Assembly: GCA_023525715.1 (NCBI GenBank)
Contig: CM042012.1
Span: 53,993,004 to 54,057,003, forward strand
Reading direction: 5' to 3'
Origin: Cichorium intybus
Taxonomy: Eukaryota; Streptophyta; Magnoliopsida; Asterales; Asteraceae
DNA length: 64,000 nucleotides
Below the pieces are notes generated by a model. The model was given only the letters and a program-made list of their open reading frames with translations, ran no database searches and was not told the DNA's origin. This document shows positions 47,680 to 64,000 of the stretch, piece by piece. Numbering within the stretch: position 1 is the stretch's first letter; the number at the start of each line of letters is the position of its first letter. The translations under genes were made by a program, and so were the position numbers.

Positions 47680-48990
47680 TTAAGAAGGACCCGGACCACG
47701 TTGACTCATTTGTCGCATCATTTCTTCCAATTTTTTTTGAAACTCATCTTGCGACTGTTTTAGTCTTTGTTCCATTTGTTGTTGTTGTTGTTGGAAATTA
47801 TCGACCATTTGAGCTTGACTTTGTTGCAAATTTTCCACTTCTGCACGTAAGCTCATGATCTAAAAAATAATAACATATTATTAGTTTGATCTATAATAAC
47901 AACATACAATCAATTTTAAACTACAAAAACACACTTTATATTGGCAATCCATAAGAGCAACATAGTTTTGGTCAAACATTTTGTTTTCATCCATAATAGC
48001 ATTCTACTTTTTGTTTTCATCCATAATAGCATTCTACTTTTTGTTTTCATCCATAATAACAACAAACCTTTACATTACATAATAACAACAAACTTTTTCT
48101 TTTCATCCATAATAGCATTCTACTTTTTGTTTTCATCCATAATAACAACAAACCTTTAAATTACATAATAAAAACAAACTTTTTGTTTTCATCCATAATA
48201 GCATTCTACTTTTTGTTTTCATCCACAATAGCATTCTACTTTTTGTTTTCATCCATAATAGCATTCTACTTTTTGTTTTCATCCATAATAGCATTCTACT
48301 TTTTGTTTTCATCCATAATAACAATAAACCTTTAAATTACATAATAAAAACAAACTTTTTGTTTTCATCCATAATAGCATTCTACTTTTTGTTTTCATCC
48401 ATAATAGCATTCTACTTTTTGTTTTCATCCATAATAACAACAAACTTTTTGTTTTCATCCATAATAGCATTCTACTTCACTTTATTATCTACAATAACAA
48501 GAAACTTTATTTTTCATCCTATATTAAACATAATGCATATAATGAATAAGTTTACCTCTTGTTGCGACTGCGCATCAGAGGTCGATCCAGACGCGGAAGA
48601 AAATGAACCGGTCACCGTGTAGTAGGGATCAGATTGTCCTATCCCAAATGTTTGGTCACCTCTCCGGCGACCGGTCTTCTTATATATGCATTGTTTCCAC
48701 ACCTCGGGATCATCATGCATCTCGCTTGGGTTATCCTTATACTTCTCAGCGAGACACTCGACATAAAAATCCTACAATTACCAAAACAACATTACCGATG
48801 TACAAAAAATCAAGACATACAATCAATAAAAGTGATGGATATAACTTACATATGCTTCCTGAAACGACTTCGAGGTGAACTCTAAATTGTCACGTTCCCC
48901 TTTATTTATATACCTGTCCTTTGTTTCGGCGGTTGCATGGGTCTGTACATATACATCTAACCAAGAGGGCTTACGACCCAGCTTCACTTC
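47680..48990 (-). CDS. CACTA-associated ORF, Transposase_24-type C-terminal part (three exons)
   Basis: Exons 48850-48990, 48556-48771 and 47680-47859, all phase 0 with GT-AG introns, ending in TAA; 178 residues. The first reads VKLGRKPSWLDVYVQTHATA and KDRYINKGERDNL, the second SEMHDDPEVWKQCIYKKTGR and DPYYTVTGS, the third a Gln/Glu/Met-rich coiled coil (QQQQQQMEQRLKQSQDEFQK). This order is typical of the plant Ptta/En/Spm Transposase_24 family, thought to be the DNA-binding partner of CACTA transposase. N-terminal exons are not recognisable upstream, so the ORF is partial. Confidence 0.75.
47965..48480. repeat. 30-bp minisatellite in the last intron of the CACTA ORF
   Basis: About a dozen units of CTTTTTGTTTTCATCCATAA with TAGCATTCTA spacer, interrupted by a few AACAACAAACCTTT blocks. 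As the period is 30, the minus strand stays open (MLLWMKTKSR repeated); this is an artefact of the repeat inside an intron. Confidence 0.9.
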
Positions 48991-50520
48991 CTACATAAAC
49001 AACAAAGTATAATTGTAGTTAGTGTTCATGCATTATTTCAAAAACTATGGAAATATGGAATGTGTCCTCAAAAAAATTTAATTACATGAGATGCACTGTT
49101 ATGGTCCTTATTTTTGTTGTCAGTGACTCATCGCCAATAAATTATGTCACATGTCTTTCAGGTGAGAGTATTTTGATTATTTACTACCTTGATCTTGATC
49201 AACTTCTATTTTTTTCACTAATCATTTTAATTTGTATTTATAAACCAAATATACCTATACATCATGAACATGTGTTTGAATTATAAGGACCAAACAATAT
49301 CAGACAACGCGTATCTATTATTACAGTTTTAGAATTTAATTTAGTTTTATCTTTATAATACTTATTATACTATTTGATGTCAATATCATATTTGTCACAG
49401 AAACAAAAACCAACTTTATTTATATGGTATTCAAAATTTAGAATAAGATAATCAATTAAAAATGATCGAATGACTTCATATATAATTGAATATTGATTAA
49501 TAAACAGCAAACAATTGAATATTGATTAGTAAACAAGAAGTCAATTTTGTACAGCCACTGCATTTAGTACTTGACGTTAAAAATTTATCTATGATGTTAA
49601 ATTAATAAATTTGGAACAGCGACTTTCTAAAACCCCATTTCTCCACAAGTATTGAATGAAAATGTTTCTCCAGATTAGATGGTAAATTTACGTCATGTTC
49701 GTTCCTTATACGAGTGGTGTTGCTTGTACACTAGTACTCCCATTTGTCTCGACAGAAATATTACCATGCATAAATATATACAACACAAGAATTCAGTTAC
49801 AAAAACCAATTTATAATCAATCATGATGACGTGATTTAATTGTATTCTTATAAATAAACCTTTAAATTTTGAATTTAAAGATATATTTTTGTTATAAAAA
49901 CTAACTAAAAATAAGCCCATTTAGTTGCAATTTACCGTTGAAATATTGAAGATAGATACATTAATCATATACCTGGAATATCAGTTGCCAGTTTAGGACT
50001 TTAGGTTCAGTATTATGACCGTTACAAACGACCACCACATCAAACAACTCCACCGAGTTCAGCCCATTTGTAATCGATTCCACCTCAAATCAATTTGAAC
50101 AATATAATGAAAACATCAAACAAATCAACATCTTATACCTAAATAACAATCAATTTGAACAAATTCAACAAAAATTTGAAAGCTAGGGTTTTACCTTTTG
50201 GGTGAAAATGGAAGATTGTGGAGCTTTCTTGAGGAAAAGGAGATGGGGGAAGTGAACAAGAAGCATCCGCCGGCTAAAAAATCAGAAATACACCGCCGAT
50301 CGGCGGTGGTAGTCGGGCGCACAAAACAGTCACAGGAGCAAAGGAACCGAGGGCAGCGACGGATGGAATTGCAATCGGTTTTGTGTTTTTGGTTACCTTC
50401 GGCCGGCGATGGAGCTTCGTTGGAGGAGAAGCGCTCGGCGGTGATTGTTCATCAGAGGGCAGCGACGACAGGGAGGAGGCTAGGAGAGAGCGTTCGTGTT
50501 TTTTTTTTTTGGTTGGAAGA
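48991..50520. other. CACTA interior without recognised exons
   Basis: Mostly AT-rich. A less AT-rich block at 49975-50100 (minus reading ESITNGLNSVELFDVVVVCN) and one at 50190-50480 may be remaining 5' exons or leader of the CACTA transcript, but I cannot assign them. Confidence 0.4.
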
Positions 50521-50935
50521 ATAAGGTCGATGCCGGGTTGGAGAGTTGGAGCTGGTCATTAAAACGTACCCGGTGGCTAAAGCGTGGATGCTTAGCCACG
50601 CAATTTCCACGGCCTGGGGTCTTTTCGTTAATGCACAATGTACAATACCTTAATGCGTGAGCGGAAAAGTCATTAAAGCGTACCCGGTGGCTAAAGCGTG
50701 GCTGTTTTACCACGCAATTTCCACGGCCAGGGGTATTTTCTTTAATGCACAATATACAATACCTTAATGCGTATGCGGAAAAGTTTTTAATTCCATCCGG
50801 TGGCTAAAGCGTGGCTGTTTAACCACGCAATAACAACGGCCAGGGGTATTTTATTTACTGCAAAATTTACAACACCTTAATGCGTGAGCGGGAAAATCAT
50901 TTAATTGCATTTGGTGGCTAAAGCGTGGCTAACGG

Positions 50936-51108
<173 letters not shown>

Positions 51109-51179
51109 AAAACAATTATTATACTATTTCGTGGTATTTGCGTGGTTAACTAGCCACGCATTTTCCACGCAATCAGACA

Positions 51180-52960
51180 GTGCGTGGTTAATTAGCCACG
51201 CAATTACCACGACTGTATTTTATTTTTTCGTTTTTTCAAGGTCAAATATTATTTTTTGAGTTCATTTTTTGTACATCGTTTATTATACTTTAGTATCTTT
51301 ATATTCCTCAATATATACGTAAATTTGACTTACACACAAGCGTGTACACCTTTCAAACTCGTTGTTCATTTAAAACGTTATCATTTCAATGTGTATAAGC
51401 ACTTGTAATTTTAACACACCGACACATTGATGTGCATACATTCATACTCATGGACACACACACACACACATACACACACATGTATACATATACTTTACAC
51501 ACTCATACATAATTATACCCATAAACTCACACATACATATGTTTATACACCTTGAAAAGATAAAACTTGAAATGAATAACGGGTTTGGAAGGTGGACACG
51601 CTTATGTGTAAGTCGAATTTACGTATAAACTGATAAATATAAAGATAATAATATATTATAAGGATGTGCAAAAAATGAACCCAAAAAAATAATGTTTACC
51701 CTTTAAAAAATGAAAAATACAAAAATCTTTGTTTTAATTGCGTGGCTAATTAGCCACGCATTAGACACAAAACCAGACAGTGCGTGGTAAATGCGTGTTA
51801 AATTTACCACGCAATTACCACGACTGTATTTGTATTTTTCGTTTTTTGTAGGCCAAAAATTATTTTTTTGGGTTCATTTTTTGTACATCCTTATTATACT
51901 TTATTATCTTTATATTTCTCCGTTTATACGTAAATTCGACTTACATACAAGCGTGTGCACCTTCAAAACCCGTTGTTCATTTCAAACGTTATCTTTTCAA
52001 TGTGTATAATAATTGTTTTCCATTTCTTTTCAAGGTGTATAATAATTGTTTTCCGTTTATACGTAAATTCGACTTACATACAAGCGTGTGCACCTTCAAA
52101 AATTATTTTCTAGTAGTGTTTTTGAAAAGAAATGGAAAACAATTATTATACACCTTGAAAAGATAACGTTTGAAATGAACAACGGGTTTGGAAGGTGTAC
52201 ACGCTTGTGTGTAAGTCGAATTTACGTATAAACGGAGAAATATAAAGATAATAAAGTATAATAAGGATGTACAAAAAATGAACCCAAAAAAATAATTTTT
52301 GGCCTTCAAAAAACAAAAAATACAAATACAGTCGTGGCTATTGCGTGGCTAATTAACCACGCAGTAGCCACGCACTGTCCGGTTGTGTGGTAAATGTGTG
52401 GTTAATTAGCCACGCAATATCCACGACTGCATTTGTATTTTTCGTTTTTTGAAGGGTAAACATTATTTTTTTGGGTTTATTTTTTACACATCCTTATTAT
52501 ACTTTATTATCTTTATATTTCTCGGTTTATACGTGAATTCGAGTTACACACAAGCGTGTACACCTTCCAAACTCGTTACTCATTTCAACTTTTTTCCTTT
52601 CAATGTGTATAAACGTATGTAGTTTTAATACACCAATACATTGATGGACACACACACTCATACTTATATACACTCATTCTCATATACACTCATACTTACA
52701 CTCATACTCATGATTGTATGTGTATCAATGTGTTGGTGTGTTAAAATCACAAGTGAAAAGATAACGTTTGAAATGAACAATGAGTTTGGAAGGTGTACAC
52801 GCTTGTGTGTAACTCGAATTCACGTATAAACCGAGAAATATAAAGATAATAAAGTATAATAAGGATGTGTAAAAAATGAACCCAAAAAAATAATGTTTAC
52901 CCTTCAAAAAACGAAAAATACAAATGCAGTCGTGGATATTGCGTGGCTAATTAACCACAC
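51180..52960. repeat. Three consecutive ~600-bp palindromes
   Basis: Arms beginning CCACGACTGTATTT...TTTTTTGGGTTCATTTTTTG and including CGTAAATTCGACTTAC appear forward at 51205, 51820 and 52425 and inverted ending near 51720, 52330 and 52935. Centres hold ACACACAC or TCATACTTATA-type simple sequence. Between palindromes stand the GCGTGGCTA/TAGCCACGC motifs. They could extrude as cruciforms. Confidence 0.8.
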
Positions 52961-53285
52961 ATTTACCACACAACCAGAGAGTGCGTGGTTACTGCGTGAT
53001 TAATTAGCCACGCAATAGCCACGACTGTATTTGTATTTTTTGTTTTTTGAAGGCCAAAAATTATTTTTTTGGGTTCATTTTTTGTACATCATTATTATAC
53101 TTTATTATCTTTATATTTCTCCGTTTATACGTAAATTCGACTTACACACAAGCGTGTACACCTTCCAAACCCGTTGTTCATTTCAAACGTTATCTTTTCA
53201 AGGTGTATAAGCACTTGTGATTTGAATACACCAACACATTGATGTGCATACATACATACTCATAGACACACACACACACGTAATA

Positions 53286-53413
53286 TTCATAAAATTAACA
53301 ATAATAATAATAATATGAGACTAATAATAATAATAATAATAATAACAATAATACCAATAATTAATTATACGAAAGAGATGTATTGAACGAAAACGAAAAA
53401 ATAATACGAAATA

Positions 53414-53494
<81 letters not shown>

Positions 53495-53525
53495 ACTAAT
53501 AATAATAATAATAATAATAATAGCA
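53286..53525. repeat. AAT microsatellites, first block
   Basis: Two (AAT)n runs separated by a unique ~75-bp segment containing GAGATGTATTGAACGAAAACG; repeated at 54145-54385. Confidence 0.9.
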
Positions 53526-53860
53526 ACAATATTTAACCACGCCATAGCCACCAGCCTATTTTCTGATTCTTTAAACCATTGTGCGTGGTAGATGCGTGGC
53601 TATTTAACCACGTCATAGCCACCAGCCCATTTCCTGATTCTTTAAACCATTGTTCGTGGAAGATGCGTGGCTATTTAGCCACGCCATAGCCACCAGCCCA
53701 TTTCCTGATTCTTTAAACCATTGTTCGTGGAAGATGCGTGGCTATTTAGCCACGCCATAGCCACCAGCCCATTTCCTGATTCTTTAAATCATTGTTCGTG
53801 GCTGTTGTGTGGCTATTTAGCCACGCCATAGCCACGAACAATGATTTAAAGAATCAGGAA
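53526..53860. repeat. 76-bp tandem repeats, first block
   Basis: About four units of CCATAGCCACCAGCCCATTT, CCTGATTCTTTAAACCATTG and a GTGG.AGATGCGTGGCTATTT part. The last unit is followed by its inverse (ACAATGATTTAAAGAATCAGG at 53841). Confidence 0.85.
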
Positions 53861-54144
53861 ATACGTTGGTAGCCACGACTGTATTTGTATTTTTTGTTTT
53901 TTGAAGGCCAAAAATTATTTTTTTGGGTTCATTTTTTGTACATCATTATTATACTTTATTATCTTTATATTTCTCCGTTTATACGTAAATTCGACTTACA
54001 CACAAGCGTGTACACCTTCCAAACCCGTTGTTCATTTCAAACGTTATATTTTGAAGGTGTATAAGCACTTGTGATTTGAATACACCAACACATTGATGTG
54101 CATACATACATACTCATAGACACACACACGTAATATTCATAAAA

Positions 54145-54171
54145 TTAACAATAATAATAAAAATATGAGAC

Positions 54172-54216
<45 letters not shown>

Positions 54217-54281
54217 TAATACCAATAATTAATTATACGAAAGAGATGTATTGAACGAAAACGAAAAAATAATACAAAATA

Positions 54282-54353
<72 letters not shown>

Positions 54354-54385
54354 ACTAATAATAATAGTAATAATAATAATAGCAA
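54145..54385. repeat. AAT microsatellites, second block
   Basis: Copy of 53286-53525 with different repeat numbers, part of an ~850-bp duplication within the CACTA element. Confidence 0.9.
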
Positions 54386-54790
54386 CAATATTTAACCACG
54401 CCATAGCCACCAGCCTATTTCCTGATTCTTTAAACCATTGTGCGTGTTAGATGCGTGGCTATTTAACCACGCCATAGCCACCAACGTATTTCCTGATTCT
54501 TTAAACCATTGTGCGTGGTAGATGCGTGGCTATTTAGCCACGCCATAGCCACCAGCCCATTTCCTGATTCTTTAAACCATTGTTCGTGGAAGATGCGTGG
54601 CTATTTAGCCACGCCATAGCCACCAATGTATTTCCTGATTCTTTAAACCATTGTGCGTGGTAGATGCGTGGCTATTTAGCCACGCCATAGCCACCAGCCC
54701 ATTTCCTGATTCTTTAAACCATTGTGCGTGGTAGTTGCGTGGCTATTTAGCCACGCAATAACCACGCTTTATTTATTGTTTTCCATTTAT
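54386..54790. repeat. 76-bp tandem repeats, second block
   Basis: About five units of the same type as 53526-53860, some with CCAACGTATTT or CCAATGTATTT instead of CCAGCCCATTT. Confidence 0.85.
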
Positions 54791-55404
54791 ATATAATAAC
54801 CATGTTTTCGTGGTAGATGCGTGGCTATTTAACCACGCAATAACCACCAGCCATTTTCCTGATACTTTAAATCATTGTTCGTGGCTGTTGTGTGGCTATT
54901 TAGCCAGACAACAGCCACGAATTTCTTATGCGTTAAAGTTCCGTTACAAGTGCGTGGCTAAGATTGGGGTCTCAGGTTGTGTAACTGATGCGTTGTAATT
55001 GCGTGGCTATTTAGCCACGCAAAATTTGCGTGGCTATTTTTCGTGGCTAAATACCCATTTTTCTAGTAGTGTGTTACAGTGGGAATCCGGAATCATTGTT
55101 TTTCTTGGAACGCTTTCTTGAACGATTTGGGAAAACTGCACGCTAATTTTCTTCTTTCCCGCTTCCAGCTTTGAGTATTCGCAAGTATACTAATGCGGAT
55201 CACAGGCTCTAAACAAAAATGACCTAGTTTGTTTTTTTGAGCTTAATGCTCTTGGGCACTTGGGCTACTTAGCCTATTAAAATTATAAAACAATTCATCT
55301 TTAATACACATATATATATACAATATAACTTAGAAATTTTGGGCCCCCTAGAGGCATGGGCCCAGGGCGGTCGCCCGTATTGCCCATCGTCAGGACCGGG
55401 CCTG

Positions 55405-56111
55405 TATCTGACAATTGTATTGGAGTAATAATAAATGGCTGTTTTGGCAGGTGGGTTCAGACTGCAGCAAAGTTGCTTGAAAGAACAATTCCAAGACTAG
55501 TTTTACATACAACCAACCGTATATTTTTGGAAGCTTTTCATCTGAATTAGTAAATAATAATGGTGGATTAACATAAGAGACGATTTCTTGATCCTTTAAG
55601 ATGAACCACATGCCACCGAGTCACAGATATGCAGGGGTACAAGCTGCTAATGCATGAGGTACTAGTCTGTTGGATTCTTTGTACAATGGATTCTTCACGT
55701 AAGCATTTCAAGACAAAACATAAAAAGCAACTTGTTAGAAGGTGGGACACATGTTTTGGTCCTACGCTGAAACTTCCTTGCAAGTCTTGTATAAAACCCC
55801 AAACCCGACGTTGTTGCATAAACTATAGAAAAAGGTGGAGATATTCAATTGCATAAATAAGTATTTAGTCTTTTTATTGATAATATTTATTATAATAATA
55901 ATCACTTTAAATTATTTGAAATTTAGAAAAGTTCACTGTCGGTTTTTTAGACATAGCAGATGAGGAGTCGTGGATGATGAAATGGCAACAACTTGTACGG
56001 CATCATTGAGTATCTCAAACTGCCGTCAAAAATAATTTATTATAATAATGACATCATCAATATGAAACAAATACAGTGATATTGAGCAAAATCTAGTCAT
56101 AAGATATTTTT
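55405..56111. other. Intergenic between hAT and resistance gene
   Basis: No recognised gene. The plus frame 55629-55856 (Lys/Arg/Cys-rich, CKSCIKPQTRRCC) has no start context or family I know. Confidence 0.4.
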
Positions 56112-56232
56112 TCAACTGGAAATCTCTTGGAAACTCACGTGTCTTTATATAACACTTAATATCACGTTATAAGAAATGAGGTTTTCCTAAGTTGAAAATT
56201 TCCTGGAAACTCACATCTCTCTTTCTATATAC
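56112..56232 (+). promoter_or_regulatory. Duplicated promoter segment of the TIR-NB-LRR gene
   Basis: Two related blocks, 56112-56152 (TTGGAAACTCACGTGTCTTTA, with TTTATATAA) and 56190-56231 (CCTGGAAACTCACATCTCTC, with CTATATA). The second TATA, about 65 bp before the ATG at 56296, places the transcript start near 56255, which argues against the in-frame ATG at 56248. CACGTG in the first block is a G-box. Confidence 0.55.
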
Positions 56233-56295
56233 AACAGTTTCATTTCCTTGAGGAGCTCACATCACAAATTCCATTTTAACAATTCAACACGCGAT

Positions 56296-60676
<4,381 letters not shown>

Positions 60677-61059
60677 CTATTATCCAAATCTTAGGTCCTG
60701 CCCTCAACTTTTTGCTTTTCATTATTATCGTTAAGTGATCTGTGATACCAATTTAATTTTATGAACACGTTGCTATCAACCAAAGTACAGCAAGAAATAT
60801 ATTCAGCTGTCACTTTAGTCTCAAATTGTTGAATTGAATATTGATAATGGTTGTTTTGTTAAAAAAGATTATATCTAAACTGATTAGCTCGAAAATTGCA
60901 TGGTAAAATGCTTGTCTTTCTCATATTATACATCTGATTCTAGTACATTTCTACAAGTCGCACGTTGGTTGATATTTCCATATTTGTATTATCTAGTGTT
61001 TACTAAAAATAATTATAAAATTGCCTTGTTAGTATTTTAGATATAAATACCATACTTGA
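60677..61059. other. 3' flank of the resistance gene
   Basis: Non-coding AT-rich sequence up to the LTR element; the TSD CTTGA is at 61055-61059. Confidence 0.5.
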
Positions 61060-61389
61060 TGTTGGTTTAAGCCTTCTCACTCTCTACTTTGTTTCTGCAC
61101 ACAAATGAGGAGAAAAGGATAGAAGAAAAAGAAACCCAGCTGTTGGGTTTTGTATCACACGTAAAGAAGAAAAACAAAAGGTTTTGGGTGATTTTCTCTA
61201 TCTTATTCCACCGCATAAAGTAGGTTACAAAAGTCCTATATATAGCTAAAAGAAACTAACGGAAAAGCTGAGAACTTGCAGTGCATGTGCTCCTAGAAAA
61301 TGGCAACTTAACCGGATTATTCTCCTTCAAACTTGGTCAACATATGACCCATTAACCCAACCCAATTAACCCATCAAGATTTCCCAACA
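61060..61389 (-). repeat. LTR of the compact element, 3' in element orientation
   Basis: 330 bp; CCTATATATAGC near 61245 is a probable promoter TATA on either strand. Confidence 0.85.
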
Positions 61390-62423
61390 TTCACCACCGT
61401 AATCTTGATGATCTTGACCCGTTCCATCATCACAACAAAGCTGGTTCTTCCTCTGGAATCAAATTGGCTGCATTCTCCTCGTCTTTCCATTTGTGTACTT
61501 GTTCTCATTTGCTATTTTCTTGCCGAAATACCGAGCTCCATAAAAATGGTCTTGATCTCGTTCTTGCTTCTTTCTCTTTTTATCTTGTTACTTGCTTTCG
61601 TTTCTTGCTTGCTACTTGCTTTCGTTTCCTGCTGCTTCTTTCTTCTGATCAACCGAATGCGATCAGTCTTGCTACTTGCTTTCGTGCTACCTGAGTTTTG
61701 TTGCTTCCCTGCTAACATGCGACACACTTCCGTTGTTCTTTCTCTGGATCACCAAAACATGATCAACCTTGCTGCCTTTCTTCCTCTTGATTGATTGCAA
61801 CGGGTTGCAATCACCATTCGTTTTCTTGCTACGAACCAGGCATGAACCTGGGTGGTGTTGAGCTACAACTTCTTTTGATCCTCCTTTTTTGTTTTCACAG
61901 AACTCGGTCTCTCTTTCTCCGGCAAAATATCGATCTTATTTTGCCTTCTTTGACCTTCGGTCTAAATGTGCAAGCCACTGTGTGTTGCTTTCGTCGGTCT
62001 TCTCGTTTCGGTGAGAATTCTCTCCGTTCTTCCTTCCTCATATCGGTGCTCTGTTTTTCTGGCGACGGTCTTTGTTGTTGTAGCAGCCGGTCTTCACCCT
62101 TCTTCCTGCAGTTCACATGAAATCGCCCCTCTTTCTTCTTCTAATCGAGCCCTAGGCTTACTGCATATCTCTTGAGATGAAACTTTGTTCGGTCTTTCTG
62201 TGAATCTTCGGTCCTTTGATTCGACAGTCTCCTTCGGTCTTCTGTTTTCTGTTGTTCAAACTTCGGTCTGACTTTCTTTCTCAGGCAACCCACCGGTCAC
62301 AATTGCCTCCTTCAGTCTCGGTCTCACGCCAGAAGTCACTTTCTAGCCACTGCCGTTCTTTCTTCTTGACGGCGTCCGTCTATTTCGGTCTTCACACTTC
62401 CTTCTGCAACTCAGATGAACATG

Positions 62424-62466
<43 letters not shown>

Positions 62467-62490
62467 GAGCCTGGTGGCTCTGATACCAAA

Positions 62491-62815
62491 TGTTGGTTTA
62501 AGCCTTCTCACTCTCTACTTCGTTTCTGCAAGCAAATAAGGAGAAAAGGATAGAAGAAAAAAACCCAGCTATTGGGTTCTGTATCACACGTAAAGAAGAA
62601 AAACAAAAGGTTTTGGGTGATTTTCTCTATCTTATTCCACCGCATAAAGTAGGTTACAAAAGTCCTATATATAGCTAAAAGAAACCAACGAAAAAGCTGA
62701 AAACTCCCATGTGCATGTGCTCCTAGAAAATGACAACTTAACCATATTATTCTCTTTCAAACTTGGCATATGACCCATTAACCCAACCCAATTAACCCAT
62801 CAATATTACCCAACA
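62491..62815 (-). repeat. LTR of the compact element, 5' in element orientation
   Basis: 325 bp, adjacent to the PBS at 62477-62488. A (CT)n tract lies just beyond at 62427-62462. Confidence 0.85.
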
Positions 62816-63487
62816 CTTGATAGTATTTTAGAGAAGTTTATATACACTTCAATTTGTTTTTAAGGTGATAATATATGAGTATAAACTGCAACCTTCTTTT
62901 AAGGCCATTATAAGTATAGCTTTGTGATGAAAAATACACCTAAATAATCATGTATTTCTATGCTCATTTTGACACTACTGCTGCTGTCCTTGACTCTTTT
63001 TCTTGGTTTCTACTGCGATGGTTCATTGCTGGTATACAACTCTATTTTGGTTACATACATTCCGTAAGTTGACAGATTTTAACAACTTGATTCTGTGATC
63101 TTAAGCTTGCATAATCATACTTAAGAATACTAGTTCTATATCTGATCATACACATTAATAGTTGATTGTTTCTAAAGTTTATTTCTCTGTTTTGTCATAA
63201 CCTCCTACAGTTAATCAATTATATGATTAGGATTGATTCGTTAATACAAAACTATACGAACTCATTAACCAATTAGAATCACAATCTTCATTGAATATAT
63301 ATTACTAGTATTTACAAAAGCGTGTTCACACCATCTGGTGCATTTTTTAAGCATTAGTTTCAGTCTGGTACCAACATTTGCAAAAGAATTGTTGCTTTAA
63401 ATATTTTAGTATCTTTACTAGTATATCAATGTGTATAGGGTATCTCACAATAGAATACCAACATTAGTTGATCGAATACATGAATAG
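62816..63487. other. Intergenic, no gene recognised
   Basis: AT-rich; no ORF or repeat border supported. Confidence 0.4.
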
Positions 63488-64000
63488 TGTTGGAGAAAAG
63501 AGCAGTTGTTATCAAGCTCCACATACAAGTAATCAGATTCTCATTTATTTCAATCATTAGGGATCAAACTCAAATTAGACCTTATAATTAAAACAAACAC
63601 AAGCACCCTCAACGTGAGAAGTAAGAAACACACAAGCAAGAGCTTCCATTATGATATCTGGAAAATAAATTAAAGATAAATTATTCTGTTGATATACTTT
63701 ACTATGAGACTACATAAGATTTTATATAGAGACAGGAACCTAGACATATAGAAACGGTAAGGGACCATGGGCTAATTAGGCCAAAGCTAATAAGTACAAT
63801 ATTTACATTCTAATACTCCCCTTCGTGCCCGAGCATATATGTTAATCATGTCCAGCTTGTTATAGATAGCAGAGATCCACAAACCAGGTAAAGCTTTGGT
63901 GAAGACATTAGGTAATTGAATTGTTCGAACATTGGGAGTTAAAATGGTTCCATCTTTTAGATTTGGAAAATGATATTTCCTCTTACTAAATCCGCCTACC
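63488..64000 (-). mobile_element. Copia element entering from the right edge
   Basis: LTR 63488-63815 (TGTTGGAG... on plus; minus-strand start reads TATTAGAATG where TG is expected), adjoined by a purine tract (GGGCACGAAGGGGAG on minus). 63816-64000 on the minus strand encodes the RNase H end of Copia Pol (TIQLPNVFTKALPGLW, then YNKLDMINIY). The remainder is outside the window. Confidence 0.7.

Larger units (their letters stand above)
61060..62815 (-). mobile_element. Compact non-autonomous LTR retrotransposon (TRIM/SMART-like)
   Basis: LTRs 61060-61389 and 62491-62815, identical six-base termini TGTTGG...CCAACA, TSD CTTGA (61055-61059, 62816-62820). PBS (minus strand TGGTATCAGAGC) at 62477-62488 and a purine tract next to the left LTR fix minus orientation. 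The ~1.1-kb interior is CT-rich on the plus strand with repeated CTTGCTACTTGCTTTCGT and TCGGTCTTC elements, and codes no retroviral domain. The LTRs differ at about 5 percent plus indels by eye, older than copy B. Confidence 0.88.

Noticed and set aside
53321..54410. Poly-Ile/poly-Tyr ORFs on the minus strand
   Set aside because: They are translations of AAT microsatellites within the CACTA element.
56248..56295. Upstream in-frame ATG as start of the resistance protein
   Set aside because: It lies about 20 bp after the TATA box, probably before the transcript start; MASSSS at 56296 is the usual type of TNL start.
61405..62175. Ser/Leu/Phe-rich ORFs between the LTRs of the compact element
   Set aside because: They read a CT-rich repetitive interior opposite to element orientation and overlap in several frames.

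Overview
The window is nuclear DNA of a eudicot plant: AT-rich, with interrupted genes using GT-AG introns, a TIR-NB-LRR resistance gene (a class absent from grasses), a plant EF1-alpha, and dense nested transposable elements. An asterid, possibly Asteraceae, is a guess from overall repeat character only. I ran no searches; all family calls come from motifs read in the sequence.

Host genes are few: a complete ten-exon nucleobase-ascorbate transporter of the NAT11/12 type (13827-16790, +), an intact single-exon plant gene of unknown function (30792-31394, -), a complete two-exon EF1-alpha (32454-33897, -), and a five-exon TIR-NB-LRR-C-JID gene (56296-60676, +) that carries one 4-bp frame-breaking duplication and a 44-bp duplication of a splice acceptor. 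A CYP82-like P450 exon (6764-7084) is a broken relic split by a Copia element.

The rest is mainly transposons, and many borders can be fixed from target-site duplications (TSDs). From left to right: a gag-only LTR retrotransposon running off the left edge (A, 1-6391, -); an almost complete Copia (7085-12205, -); a foldback MITE (12964-13414); an old deleted Copia (C, 20255-30293, +) split by a second, younger member of family A (B, 21194-28697, -); a short Helitron (34926-35223); a TIR element between TA tracts (about 37194-38967); a 3.3-kb Helitron (40512-43816) containing a Pack-MULE (40949-42404, perfect 9-bp TSD) that has captured intron-containing exons of a PIF3-like phytochrome-interacting factor; a small hAT element (46436-55404, perfect 8-bp TSD) containing an 8.3-kb CACTA element (46764-55071, 3-bp TSD); a compact non-autonomous LTR element just downstream of the resistance gene (61060-62815); and a Copia end entering from the right (63488-64000).

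The most unusual signal is in the gag-only family (A and B). Their long non-coding RNA portion carries, four times per copy, the same loop-like sequence (core GTGCCGGT..ACCACAC...GCTCCA) closed each time by a different stem whose two sides match one another, plus an 84-nt GC-rich leader domain with about 50 nt identical between copies that have otherwise diverged. This looks like selected RNA structure in a retrotransposon that makes only Gag. Second is the CACTA element, whose right half is built of large palindromes and very many GCGTGGCTA/TAGCCACGC motifs.
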